64,000 nucleotides of DNA from Polaribacter filamentus (GTDB lineage: Bacteria > Bacteroidota > Bacteroidia > Flavobacteriales > Flavobacteriaceae): NCBI RefSeq assembly GCF_002943715.1, contig NZ_MQUA01000004.1:124001-188000 (forward strand), read 5' to 3'. The notes below the pieces were generated by a model. The model saw only the letters and a list, made by a program, of their open reading frames with translations. It made no database searches and was not told where the DNA came from. The translations under genes were made by a program, and so were the position numbers. This document shows, in pieces, positions 20,142 to 29,680 of the stretch (positions are counted from its first letter, which is position 1; every line of letters begins with the position of its first letter).

Positions 20142-21350
20142 ATGAACCGTATAGAAATTAAACAGATGATCTGGATAACTCTCTTCGTAGTTATGGTAGG
20201 ATGCTCAGCAAAGCTTAAAGAACACTCGAAAGTTGATCAACCAAAGTACCCTTTGGAAGAGGCTTTGGTAAGGTTATCAAACAGCTTTACAATTGAACCG
20301 GATTCTCTGGGTTTCCCAAGATGTTTAGAACCTAATGGAGAGATTAGAGGAGTTCCGTCAAAAGATTGGACAAGCGGTTTTTACCCTGGAAGCCTTTGGT
20401 TGGCATATGGGGTTAGTAAAGATGCAAAATATAAAGAATTAGCACAGAAATGGTTGGTCTTTTCGGAAAAAGAAAAATGGAACGACCGTACTCATGACAT
20501 GGGCTTTAAAATAAACTGTAGTTTCGGTAACGCCTATAAATTTGATAAAAAGGATGCTTATAAAGATGTTATTATTCAATCGGCTAAAACGCTGCTAACG
20601 AGATATAATGAAACAGTTGGTAGCCTCAGATCTTGGGATCATGGTTCTTGGGAGTTTCCTGTAATTATTGATAATATGATGAATCTTGAACTGCTTTTTC
20701 TTGCTACAGAATTGTCTGGAGATTCAATATACTATGAAGTGGCACTGCAACATGCACTCACTACTTTAAAGAACCATTTCAGAAAAGATCTTAGCAGTTA
20801 TCATGTAGTTAACTATGATACTATAACTGGTAAGGTAATTGCTAAAGAGACACATCAAGGATTCTCAGACGAATCTTCTTGGGCAAGAGGTCAGGCATGG
20901 GGACTATATGGTTTTACCTTGTGTTATCGTGAGACAGGTAATGTGCTTTTCAAAAAACAAGCAGAGAAGATTGCCAAATTTATAATGTCGAATCCCCAAA
21001 TGCCTAAAGACAAAATTCCTTATTGGGATTACAATGCACCCGACATACCCAATGCACCAAGAGATGCTTCTGCGGCTGCGATTACCGCTTCGGCTTTGTA
21101 TGAACTACAAAACTATTCAAAAGATGGCATAGCGTATACAACTTTTGCAGATGCTATTATCTCATCGCTGAGTTCAGAAAAATATATCATTGAACAAAAC
21201 TCAAAACACCCCTTTATTTTGAACCACAGCACAGGTAATATGCCTAAGAATGATGAGGTAGATGTGCCAATTTCGTATGCCGATTACTACTACCTAGAAG
21301 CATTGATTAGAAAAGAAAACATTAACAACAATACAAAAGACAAATTATAA
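20142..21350 (+). CDS. GH88 unsaturated glucuronyl hydrolase, lipoprotein
   Basis: 402 residues from the ATG at 20142; a TTG nine bases upstream is in frame but unlikely. Lipobox VVMVGC directs it to a membrane facing the periplasm or outside. The alpha/alpha-barrel fold is marked by WTSGFYPGSLWLAY, THDMGF and IIDNMMNLELL; the two essential Asp residues of GH88 correspond to Asp119 and Asp177. It hydrates the 4,5-unsaturated uronic acid left by a lyase, releasing the uronate that KduI uses after spontaneous ring opening. First intact gene of a tight operon; GH2 follows after 4 bp. Confidence 0.93.
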   Translation: MNRIEIKQMIWITLFVVMVGCSAKLKEHSKVDQPKYPLEEALVRLSNSFTIEPDSLGFPRCLEPNGEIRGVPSKDWTSGFYPGSLWLAYGVSKDAKYKELAQKWLVFSEKEKWNDRTHDMGFKINCSFGNAYKFDKKDAYKDVIIQSAKTLLTRYNETVGSLRSWDHGSWEFPVIIDNMMNLELLFLATELSGDSIYYEVALQHALTTLKNHFRKDLSSYHVVNYDTITGKVIAKETHQGFSDESSWARGQAWGLYGFTLCYRETGNVLFKKQAEKIAKFIMSNPQMPKDKIPYWDYNAPDIPNAPRDASAAAITASALYELQNYSKDGIAYTTFADAIISSLSSEKYIIEQNSKHPFILNHSTGNMPKNDEVDVPISYADYYYLEALIRKENINNNTKDKL

Positions 21351-21354
21351 ACGA

Positions 21355-23805
21355 ATGAAAAAAGTACTCATAGTTACCCTTATTTTATTAATTAATTTCA
21401 CTCGCGTTTACGGACAATCCACATTGAGTGAGAGAAAAGTAGTTAATTTGAATGAAAATTGGTTTTATTTAGAAGATAACAATCCGAAGGTTTCAGAAAT
21501 CCAAACATCCAATTTATGGCTCCCGATTACGCTTCCACATTCTTGGAATAGTTTTGACGCTACAGATGTGGTTCCTGGATATCGAAGAGATGCAAGTTGG
21601 TACAAGAAAAATTTAGAAATTAAAAATCTAGATACATCCAAAAGATATGTACTCTATTTTGAAGGTTCTAATATTACCACAAAAGTCTATGTCAACGAAC
21701 AGTTTGCAGGAGAACATGTGGGCGGATACCTTGGATTTGATATTGAAATTACTAAATTCCTGAAAATCCAAGGCAAGAACGAAATTTTGGTGAGGGTTGA
21801 TAATGCATACGACCGAGAAATTATTCCATCTCAAAAAGCAGACTTTTTCATTTTTGGAGGAATCACCAGAGATGTTTGGCTTAAAACACTATCAAAAGAG
21901 TACATCGAGAAAGTTCATGTAAATACACCTAGTGTAACAGATCAATCAGCAACTACAGAGGTGTCGATTCAAGTAAATGGAGAAATAGCGCAATTAATAG
22001 GTAAAAAAATAAAAATCACTTTGCTGAACCCTAAAGGGGAAAAAGTTACAAGTAAAACTGAAACAATTGACAAGAATAATCTCAATGGATCTAACCTGTT
22101 GATTTCACTTAAGACGGTTAAAAAACCTTTTTTATGGTCCATTGAAAACCCACAACTCTATACAATACAAGTTGAGTTATTAGAAGGAAAGGCTTCATTG
22201 GATAGTCAATCGGAAAGATTTGGTTTCCGATGGTTTGAGTTTAAAGATCACGGCGCATTTTATCTTAATGGAAAACGCGTATTGCTAAGAGGTACACATC
22301 GTCATGAAGAGCATGCAGGATATGGTGCTGCTATGCCCAATGAATTGCACAGAAAAGACATGGAGCTTATTAAGGGTATGGGTGCCAATTTTGTTAGGTT
22401 AGCTCATTATCCACAAGATCCTGAAATATACAAAGCATGTGATGAACTCGGAATTTTAGTTTGGGACGAATTGTCTTGGTGTCGTGGAGGAATCGGTAAC
22501 GAAAAATGGAAACAAAATACCACACGTCTTTTAAAAGAAATGATTTTACAAAACAAAAATCACCCAAGTATTATTTTATGGTCTTTAGGAAATGAAATAT
22601 ATTGGTTACCAGATTTTGAAAACGGAGATGATACAGAAAAAATCAATGAATATCTAACTGAACTTAACAACCTAAGCCATCAATTAGACCCAAGTAGACC
22701 AACAGGTATTCGAAAGTACTACGAAGGTGCCGATATTGTAGATGTGTTTTCTCCATCTATTTGGGCAGGGTGGTATTCTGGGGCTTACACCAATTACGAG
22801 AAAGCGGTGGATAAGGCAATGAAGGAATACAAAAGTTTTTTACATTTGGAATATGGTGGCTCCAGTATGGTTGGAAGACATACAGAAAAACCTATAGATG
22901 GAAAAGGGCAAGTGAACCCGAATGAATGGGAGGAAGCCGTTAATCAAGTGGATGTTAAGAATATTGCTAAATTTGGAGATTGGAGTGAAAACTATATCGT
23001 AGATTTATTCGATTGGCATCTGCGCATTTCTGAAACAACTGAAAATTTTGTAGGAAATGCACAATGGGCTATCAAGGATTTTGGCACACCACTTAGACCT
23101 ACGAATGATATTCCATATATCAATCAAAAAGGATTGGTTGATAGAGACGGTAACCCTAAGGATGCATTTTATGTATTTAAAAGTTATTGGTCTAATGATC
23201 CGTTTTGCTACATAGAATCTCACACTTGGACAGAACGATCAGGCCCTAAAGATTTAGCACGAAATATTAGTGTGTATAGTAATTGTGAAGAAGTACAATT
23301 TATTCATAACGGAAAAAAATTAGAGAAGAAGACAAAAGATATTAACGATTTTCCAGCCTCTGGATTAAATTGGGATATCAATTTTGAAAAAGGTGAGAAT
23401 GAATTGATTTCTCTGGGGTATAAGAACGGAAAGTTAATAGCAACAGATACCTTAAAAGTTAATTACTCATTTGAACAAAACGAGGCGCCAAAAGAACTAG
23501 TTCTTAGTCATAGTTTGTTAGAAAATGGAAATGTTCTTATAGAAGCTTTGGCTATGGATAAAAAAGGACAAAGATGTTTGGATTATGAAGATCGCGTTTA
23601 TTTTCAGTGCTTACAAGGAGGAAAGACATTGGTAAGTTATGGAACACCTACGAGGAGTGAATCAATTAAAATGGCAAATGGTAGAGCGGCTATTGAAGTA
23701 GTTCCTGACGCTACCAATATGGATTTAATCATGGAAATAAGAAATCAGGATTTTAAAGGAAGTTATTTAACCATCCAGAAAAAGGAGTTGTCAGTAATTA
23801 AATAG
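21355..23805 (+). CDS. GH2 exo-glycosidase (beta-glucuronidase/galactosidase type), secreted
   Basis: 816 residues with a signal peptide ending at YGQ. Order: jelly-roll sugar-binding domain (LPHSWNSFDATD), immunoglobulin-like domain, TIM barrel, then C-terminal Ig-like domains. The acid/base is Glu414 in WSLGNE and the nucleophile is Glu499 in HLEYGGS. RGTHRHEEH starts the barrel. The family covers beta-galactosidase, beta-glucuronidase and beta-mannosidase; specificity cannot be read reliably. Given GH88 and uronate genes around it, removal of glucuronic acid or galactose from oligosaccharides is likely. It is 4 bp after GH88 and 7 bp before the beta-helix gene. Confidence 0.93.
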   Translation: MKKVLIVTLILLINFTRVYGQSTLSERKVVNLNENWFYLEDNNPKVSEIQTSNLWLPITLPHSWNSFDATDVVPGYRRDASWYKKNLEIKNLDTSKRYVLYFEGSNITTKVYVNEQFAGEHVGGYLGFDIEITKFLKIQGKNEILVRVDNAYDREIIPSQKADFFIFGGITRDVWLKTLSKEYIEKVHVNTPSVTDQSATTEVSIQVNGEIAQLIGKKIKITLLNPKGEKVTSKTETIDKNNLNGSNLLISLKTVKKPFLWSIENPQLYTIQVELLEGKASLDSQSERFGFRWFEFKDHGAFYLNGKRVLLRGTHRHEEHAGYGAAMPNELHRKDMELIKGMGANFVRLAHYPQDPEIYKACDELGILVWDELSWCRGGIGNEKWKQNTTRLLKEMILQNKNHPSIILWSLGNEIYWLPDFENGDDTEKINEYLTELNNLSHQLDPSRPTGIRKYYEGADIVDVFSPSIWAGWYSGAYTNYEKAVDKAMKEYKSFLHLEYGGSSMVGRHTEKPIDGKGQVNPNEWEEAVNQVDVKNIAKFGDWSENYIVDLFDWHLRISETTENFVGNAQWAIKDFGTPLRPTNDIPYINQKGLVDRDGNPKDAFYVFKSYWSNDPFCYIESHTWTERSGPKDLARNISVYSNCEEVQFIHNGKKLEKKTKDINDFPASGLNWDINFEKGENELISLGYKNGKLIATDTLKVNYSFEQNEAPKELVLSHSLLENGNVLIEALAMDKKGQRCLDYEDRVYFQCLQGGKTLVSYGTPTRSESIKMANGRAAIEVVPDATNMDLIMEIRNQDFKGSYLTIQKKELSVIK

Positions 23806-23812
23806 TAATCAC

Positions 23813-25519
23813 ATGAAATTTAACATTTCAAAATTAAAAGTAGTTTTCAAAGCACATCTAAGGTCCTTTATGATCTTTTCTTGCTTGCTAGTATCCCTTA
23901 TTGCTCAAGGGCAGCACGTACCTAATATTTTGTCAAATAAACTTGTTAAAAGTGAAAATTATTTACCCGATTTCTCATACGCTGGATATCATTTTAGTGA
24001 GGTAGACATTCCATTTGAATCAACCGATACCGCACTGAACGTTGAAGATTTTGGAGCGATCCCTAATGATGGATTAGACGATAGCAAGGCTATTTTAGAG
24101 GCTATGAAAGTTGTAAATGGTACAAAAGGGAATGCCGTACTTCAGTTTCCTGCAGGAAGATTTATATTAAGTGAGATTCTCTATATCTCTAGAAGTAATT
24201 TTACCCTGAGAGGTGCAGGTAGCGGTCTTGGTGGCACCACACTTTATTACCCGAGACCCCTTAAGTTTTTTTCTGACCCTCCTGAATTGAAAGAATTAAG
24301 AGAGTATTTGGTAGAACTCAACAAAATTCAAAAGGAACCAGTAAATAACCTAACCCTACCTTTTTCTCAATATGCATGGTCTGGAGGAATGATTTGGACT
24401 ATGGTGCCAGGGGAAAGAGTGAAGTCTTACCTAGATAAATATGATAAAGCACCAGTAGTATTGACCAAATTGGTAGATGGAAACAGAGGAGAACATGATA
24501 TCACAGTGGAATCTGTTGATAAATTGAAAGTTGGTGATGTACTTCAAATTCAATGGTTCAATAAGGAAGGAGAGAACGGTTCGTTTTTATACTCTCTTTA
24601 CGACAACAATAATTTAAAAGCTTTAAAGTTAGGGTCACACCATTGGAAATACCCCAATCACGCATTGGTATCCCAAAAAGTATTGGTTACACAAATAAAA
24701 GGAAAGAAAATACGCATTAAAGATCCGTTACTGCATGACATCAAGGAAGCATGGGCACCTGTATTAGCTGAATGGAAGCATCTTGAGGAAGTTGGAATAG
24801 AACATTTCAATATTGAATTTCCGATGGCGCCTAATATTGCGCATCATGTAGAAGATGGATATAATGCGATGTATTTAACTCGTTTGTACAATGGATGGGT
24901 AAAGGATGTGAAAATTAAAAATGCAGACAGTGGTATATTGACCGATGAAATTAGCAACGTCACGATTCAGGATATTGAAACATCTGGTCTTAAGAAGGCT
25001 CATTATTCAGTGGCCATGGGTAGTGTGCACAATGTACTTGTTCAGAATCTAGTAGTAAAGAATAAAGTCACCCATCCCCTTAGTATTAATACGATGTCTA
25101 CTAAGAGTGTTTATAAAGATTGTAAGGTTTACCAAGACCCCATATTAGATCAACATTCTGGGGCTAACCACCAAAACCTATTTGACAATATCGAAGTTTG
25201 GGTCTCGTTGGATGAAAATAAATTTGAATATCCGCTTTTTGCAGGAGGAGGTGCCGGCTATTGGAAACCATCACATGGGGCGTTCAGTACATTTTGGAAT
25301 ATCCGAGTGAATTTTACAAATTACCATGATAATGATAAAGTAGTCTTATTAAATGGTATGAAAGATGGCCCATCGGCAAGACTAATTGGAGTATATGCTA
25401 ATAAGGAAATTGACATTGAATACGCCCCTAATCCATATATAGAAGAAACAAATAAACGATTGGTAAATATCCCTTCTTTATTCAATTATCAATTAATATC
25501 AAGAAAGAATAATAAATAA
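23813..25519 (+). CDS. Secreted right-handed beta-helix protein (pectate-lyase-like, DUF4955-like C-terminus)
   Basis: 568 residues, the intact reference for this paralog family. Signal peptide through about residue 33 (AQGQ), conserved PDFSYAGYHFSE, then LNVEDFGAIPNDGLDDSKA, which is the opening of pectate-lyase-3 helices, successive beta-helix turns (NVTIQDIETSG, HNVLVQNLVVKN), and the C-terminal block DQHSGANHQNLFDN to NGMKDGPSARLIGVY. Very close to the frameshifted protein at 13.1 kb. In one operon with GH88, GH2, sulfatase and lyase, it should act on the same glycan; whether lyase, hydrolase or epimerase is unknown. Confidence 0.85.
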   Translation: MKFNISKLKVVFKAHLRSFMIFSCLLVSLIAQGQHVPNILSNKLVKSENYLPDFSYAGYHFSEVDIPFESTDTALNVEDFGAIPNDGLDDSKAILEAMKVVNGTKGNAVLQFPAGRFILSEILYISRSNFTLRGAGSGLGGTTLYYPRPLKFFSDPPELKELREYLVELNKIQKEPVNNLTLPFSQYAWSGGMIWTMVPGERVKSYLDKYDKAPVVLTKLVDGNRGEHDITVESVDKLKVGDVLQIQWFNKEGENGSFLYSLYDNNNLKALKLGSHHWKYPNHALVSQKVLVTQIKGKKIRIKDPLLHDIKEAWAPVLAEWKHLEEVGIEHFNIEFPMAPNIAHHVEDGYNAMYLTRLYNGWVKDVKIKNADSGILTDEISNVTIQDIETSGLKKAHYSVAMGSVHNVLVQNLVVKNKVTHPLSINTMSTKSVYKDCKVYQDPILDQHSGANHQNLFDNIEVWVSLDENKFEYPLFAGGGAGYWKPSHGAFSTFWNIRVNFTNYHDNDKVVLLNGMKDGPSARLIGVYANKEIDIEYAPNPYIEETNKRLVNIPSLFNYQLISRKNNK

Positions 25520-25548
25520 ATTCAAAAAAGTAATTTAAGCTTTAATAT

Positions 25549-27045
25549 ATGATTCCATTAAGAAAATTAGTATTAGTATTTGGGCTATTTATCATGTTAA
25601 CAACATTATATTCTTTCCAATCTAACATAAATGAAAAAAAAGAAAAACAAAATTACAATGTACTTTTTATTGCCATAGATGACTTGCGAACTGAATTGAA
25701 CTGCTATGGTGCTAGCCATATTAAGTCACCAAATATAGACAAATTAGCAGCTGATGGTATCATGTTCAAACAAGCACATGTACAACAAGCAATATGTATG
25801 GTATCAAGAGCCTCTATTATGTCAGGAATAAGACCTGAGAAAAAAGGTATATATACAGGTAAGGCTGTTCAGGATTTATTGCCTGATGTATTGACTATGA
25901 ATAAATTCTTTAAGCAGAACGGTTACAACATCGCTTCTTGTGGTAAGATATATCATCATGGATTAGATACTAAAAATCAGTTCGGTGATGATGAAATGAC
26001 ACCAAAATCTACTTGGACAGGTAAAGGATATGTTACCCCAGAAGCAATTGAAAAAATAGCACTCAATACAGAGTTTCACAGAGGCCCAGCTTATGAGTTT
26101 GCTGATGTTCATGATACTATTTATAAGGACGGACTAAATACCCTTAATGCAATGCGTAAAATGGAAGTATTGAGTAAGGACGACAAACCTTTCTTTTTAG
26201 CGGTAGGTCTTTCAAAACCTCACCTGCCTTTTACAGCACCCAAAAAATATTGGGATATGTACCCAGCGGCTTCTATTCATTTATCTGATTTAAAGAAAAG
26301 ACCAGAAAATTCATATAGACAAGCGATACGAACTAGAGGCGAACTAAACAGTTATTACAATATACCTCAGCAGTATGATGAAATAGATGATGCTACAGCG
26401 CTAAATCTTCGAAGAGCATATTACGCATGTGTTTCTTATGTAGACGCACAGGTTGGAAACTTAATGAATCAGTTAGACAAACTAGGTCTTAGAGAAAATA
26501 CCATTGTAGTGTTATGGGGAGATCATGGCTACAAATTAGGAGATTATAACAGCTGGTGTAAATGGACAAATATGAATATAGACACCAACGTACCATTCAT
26601 TTTTAATACGCCGAATGGTAAAAAAGGACTTGTTTCTGAGTCACCTGTTGAGGCACTTGATATCTATCCTACTTTGGCTGAGTTGTGTGGTTTAGAAATC
26701 CCTTTACATGTGGATGGGCAAAGTATCGTGCCACTCTTTGATGACCCAACGTTGAATATGGACAGAATTGTATATACCCAGTGGCCAATTACGAGACAAG
26801 ATTACGACAGAACTATTATGGGCTATTCAGCAAAATCATCACGATTTAACTATGTTGAATGGGTCAAACTAAGCACAGGAAAAGTTGTTGCAACTGAATT
26901 GTTCGATCACGAAATAGATCCTATGGAAACCAAAAATGTAGTAGGAGATCTATCATATAAAAAGGAAATTAAATTTCTTTCTGAAAAATTATCTAAAAGA
27001 ATTAAGACTACTGATCATGACCATAAATTCAAGAAAATAGATTAA
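25549..27045 (+). CDS. Sulfatase, iduronate-2-sulfatase-like (S1_7 type)
   Basis: 498 residues with an N-terminal hydrophobic signal. Metal-site IAIDDLRTELNCYG opens the fold, followed by SPNIDKLAADGIMF, then LAVGLSKPHLPFTAPKKYW and LWGDHGYKLGDYNSWCKWT, all typical of iduronate-2-sulfatase relatives. The formylglycine motif is Cys83-Met-Val-Ser-Arg87, with Val where Pro or Ala is usual. It should remove 2-O-type sulfate from uronic acid or another sugar in the periplasm. The gene follows the beta-helix gene by 29 bp and precedes the lyase by 15 bp. Confidence 0.92.
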   Translation: MIPLRKLVLVFGLFIMLTTLYSFQSNINEKKEKQNYNVLFIAIDDLRTELNCYGASHIKSPNIDKLAADGIMFKQAHVQQAICMVSRASIMSGIRPEKKGIYTGKAVQDLLPDVLTMNKFFKQNGYNIASCGKIYHHGLDTKNQFGDDEMTPKSTWTGKGYVTPEAIEKIALNTEFHRGPAYEFADVHDTIYKDGLNTLNAMRKMEVLSKDDKPFFLAVGLSKPHLPFTAPKKYWDMYPAASIHLSDLKKRPENSYRQAIRTRGELNSYYNIPQQYDEIDDATALNLRRAYYACVSYVDAQVGNLMNQLDKLGLRENTIVVLWGDHGYKLGDYNSWCKWTNMNIDTNVPFIFNTPNGKKGLVSESPVEALDIYPTLAELCGLEIPLHVDGQSIVPLFDDPTLNMDRIVYTQWPITRQDYDRTIMGYSAKSSRFNYVEWVKLSTGKVVATELFDHEIDPMETKNVVGDLSYKKEIKFLSEKLSKRIKTTDHDHKFKKID

Positions 27046-27060
27046 TAAAACTTATACATC

Positions 27061-28257
27061 ATGGATAAAAATCAGTTAAAAAGGAAAACGTCTTTTATAG
27101 CTTCTATTTTTGCATTCATTGGTTTTCTTATTCCGATGAATCTACAAGCACAAGATTTTAAGGATCCGATTATTGAAGCCTTGAAAGAAACTGAAATTGC
27201 ACGCGCAAAAGCATATTTAAGTGCAGTTCCTGTAACTGTAACCGATGCTCATTGTGAACGTAGTACTGGAGGAATAAACGATTTTTATTCTGAAGGTGAC
27301 TATTGGTGGCCGAACCCTGAAAATCCAGGTGGGCCCTACCAACAAAGAGATGGTCAGACGAATCCTGATAATTTCACGGCACACCGATATGCAATGATCA
27401 GACTGAGTGAGATTACCGCTACATTAACCTCAGCATGGTTGCTAACGGAAGATAAAGTTTATGCAGACAAGGCACTGGAGCATTTAAATGCCTGGTTTGT
27501 AGACACTTATACTAAGATGAACCCTCATTTACTATATGCGCAAGCTATTTATGGGAAAGTAACGGGTCGTGGCATTGGATTGATAGACGCATACCATTTT
27601 GTTGAAGTCGCTCGATCGGTAAAAGTTCTTTCTGACAAGGGAGGTATTTCACCTCTACAAGCAGAAAAAATAAAAGCTTGGTTTGGCGCGTTTTTAGAGT
27701 GGATGACCACACATGAATATGGTATATCTGAAATGAATTGGAAGAACAATCATGGCACTTGCTGGGCAGCAACTGCAGCTTCAATGGCAGTATTGACTGA
27801 TAATGACGAAATCAAAAAACTTTGCGTAGATCGATTCAAAAACATACTCCTTCCTAACCAAATGGCTGCTAATGGTAGTTTTCCGCTTGAGTTAAAAAGA
27901 ACCAAACCTTATGGCTATTCGCTGTTTAATATCGATGCTTTTTTCAACGTTGCTCAAATATTATCTACTCCTGAGGATAATTTGTTTGAATTCGAAACCA
28001 AAGATGGAAAGTCATTAAAAAAAGGGCTTGATTTTATCTATCCGTACATTGAAGATAAGACTAAGTGGCCATACAAAAAGGATATTTACATTTGGAACGA
28101 ATGGCCTGTATGTCATCCAGCTTTGTTATTTGGAGCAATAGCATACAATAATTCAAAGTATTTGGATACGTATCTTGCATTACCTGCTTATCCAATCCCT
28201 GCGGAAGTAATTAGAAATCTACCAGTCAGGCATCCACTGATATGGATATTAGAGTGA
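27061..28257 (+). CDS. Alginate-lyase-family polysaccharide lyase (PL38-like, glucuronan/alginate lyase)
   Basis: 398 residues, signal peptide through about residue 31 (LQAQ). The alpha/alpha-toroid Alginate_lyase domain is marked by DYWWPNPENPGGPY, WNWKNNHGTCW-like EMNWKNNHGTCW with the catalytic Asn-His, DGSFPLELKRT-like NGSFPLELKRTKPYGYS with Tyr, and IWNEWPVCHPALLFG. The pattern matches PL38 as I know it, which cleaves beta-1,4-glucuronan or mannuronan by elimination. It would generate the unsaturated ends that GH88 removes. The esterase follows 73 bp later. Confidence 0.82.
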   Translation: MDKNQLKRKTSFIASIFAFIGFLIPMNLQAQDFKDPIIEALKETEIARAKAYLSAVPVTVTDAHCERSTGGINDFYSEGDYWWPNPENPGGPYQQRDGQTNPDNFTAHRYAMIRLSEITATLTSAWLLTEDKVYADKALEHLNAWFVDTYTKMNPHLLYAQAIYGKVTGRGIGLIDAYHFVEVARSVKVLSDKGGISPLQAEKIKAWFGAFLEWMTTHEYGISEMNWKNNHGTCWAATAASMAVLTDNDEIKKLCVDRFKNILLPNQMAANGSFPLELKRTKPYGYSLFNIDAFFNVAQILSTPEDNLFEFETKDGKSLKKGLDFIYPYIEDKTKWPYKKDIYIWNEWPVCHPALLFGAIAYNNSKYLDTYLALPAYPIPAEVIRNLPVRHPLIWILE

Positions 28258-28330
28258 AAAATACTTCCTCACAAGAAATGATAGGCAATAAGTATCAATA
28301 TTAAAAAAATCTTACAAAAATTAAATCATT

Positions 28331-29269
28331 ATGAGAATCACGTTTTATTTAATGATCATTGGCCTGGTAATATTAAGTGCTGGCCATTCCTATGCTCAGG
28401 GATATAGCAAAGAAGTAATTGAACTTTGGGAAGAGGGCAAGGTCCCTTTCAATAAGAAGAATATTGAATTAGAAGAAAAAATTGATTCGGAAAACAAACG
28501 ATTTACACAGATTTCAAACCCTGTGATTTATCTCTATCGTAAGAAGGGTGTTAAAAATATTGGACCTGCACTACTGTATTGTCCCGGAGGTGGTTATGGA
28601 ACTGTTTCTATAAAGGTAGATCGGGGTGAATCGTATGCCAGATTATTCTTCGAAATGGGATTTAATGTGGTTGCAGTCCTTAAATACAGGTTGCCTGATA
28701 GCAGAATTGTTAATGAACAGGAAAAAGTGCCCTTGTGCGATGCTCAAAAAGCATTGGCTTTGATGCATCAAAGCGCAAATCAATGGCAGATCGATGAAAG
28801 TAAAATTGTTGTTATGGGTAGTTCTGCAGGAGGGCATTTGGCTGCATCTCTGGCGAATTTAAAATCTGATATAGTTGCTCCGGGAGTAAAACTTGAGGAT
28901 TTAGCTCAAGCGGCATCAATTTTAATGTACCCTGTAGTATCATTCAACTTGCCATATAGGCATCGAGGTTCTTATAAAAGATTATTGATCGATAAGGCTT
29001 CAGACCAGGTCTTGTTGGATTACTACTCCATGGAAAATCAGGTGAGCTCGAGTACTCCTCCAACTTTTATCATTCATGCTATCGATGACCTTTCTGTAAA
29101 TTATCAAAACAGTGTGATTTATACAGAACAATTAAAAAAACACAAGATCCCTTATAAATATGTCCAACTCAATAAAGGAGGACATGGATTCGGTTTACAC
29201 CGTTCAAGAGTAGATCGGGACTGGATTCCAGACTTAAAAGAATGGTTGAATAAGGTATTGATGGAGTAG
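28331..29269 (+). CDS. Secreted alpha/beta-hydrolase, acetyl-xylan-esterase-like
   Basis: 312 residues with signal peptide ending SYAQ. Oxyanion block CPGGGYGTV, nucleophile Ser165 in GSSAGGH, Asp in IHAIDDLSV and His in GGHGFGLH make a complete triad. This family removes acetyl or other short acyl groups from polysaccharides. It is the last gene of the GH88 operon. The acetate symporter and acetyl-CoA synthetase start about 150 bp later, which fits acetate as the product. Confidence 0.85.
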   Translation: MRITFYLMIIGLVILSAGHSYAQGYSKEVIELWEEGKVPFNKKNIELEEKIDSENKRFTQISNPVIYLYRKKGVKNIGPALLYCPGGGYGTVSIKVDRGESYARLFFEMGFNVVAVLKYRLPDSRIVNEQEKVPLCDAQKALALMHQSANQWQIDESKIVVMGSSAGGHLAASLANLKSDIVAPGVKLEDLAQAASILMYPVVSFNLPYRHRGSYKRLLIDKASDQVLLDYYSMENQVSSSTPPTFIIHAIDDLSVNYQNSVIYTEQLKKHKIPYKYVQLNKGGHGFGLHRSRVDRDWIPDLKEWLNKVLME

Positions 29270-29288
29270 TTATGGAGATAATTTTCAT

Positions 29289-29344
29289 CTAATTATAGAG
29301 GACAGTTTTTATTTGCCAAGCATCCACTGATATAGATCATAAAA
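29289..29344 (+). repeat. 56-bp repeat, copy 1 (likely lyase-gene remnant)
   Basis: Matches 37367-37422 at all but about four positions. In one frame it reads FAKHPLI followed by a stop, resembling the PL38-like protein's own C-terminus VRHPLIWILE at 28.2 kb, with TGG changed to TAG. It may be a leftover C-terminus of another lyase gene. It lies 20 bp after the esterase stop. Confidence 0.5.
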
Positions 29345-29422
29345 AAGTGATCAACTTCTTTTAATAAATTTTATTTCACTCTTTTCTCTTTTAAACTAAA
29401 ATAATAAACCAAATCTCGAAAT

Positions 29423-29680
29423 ATGACAAACAAAGAAAAAGCAAAAGCCTATTGGAAAGAAAATATTAGGTATGTTATAATTCTATTAGCTATATGGTTT
29501 ATAGTCTCCTTTGCGGCAGGGATTCTATTTAAAGACGAGTTAAATTCTATTAGAATGGGAGGTTTTAAATTAGGGTTTTGGTTTGCACAACAAGGTTCTA
29601 TGTATGTCTTTGTTGTTTTAATATTTGTATACGTTAGCTTAATGAATAAACTTGATAAAAAATACGGTTATGATGCATAG
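29423..29680 (+). CDS. DUF4212 small subunit of sodium/solute symporter
   Basis: 85 residues with two membrane helices (VIILLAIWFIVSFAAGI and GSMYVFVVLIFVYVSLM) and a charged tail DKKYGYDA. This DUF4212 protein regularly precedes a large sodium:solute symporter of the acetate/VC_2705 subfamily and is thought to be its partner. The stop codon overlaps the start of the symporter gene by 11 bp, so the two are probably made together. Confidence 0.93.
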   Translation: MTNKEKAKAYWKENIRYVIILLAIWFIVSFAAGILFKDELNSIRMGGFKLGFWFAQQGSMYVFVVLIFVYVSLMNKLDKKYGYDA

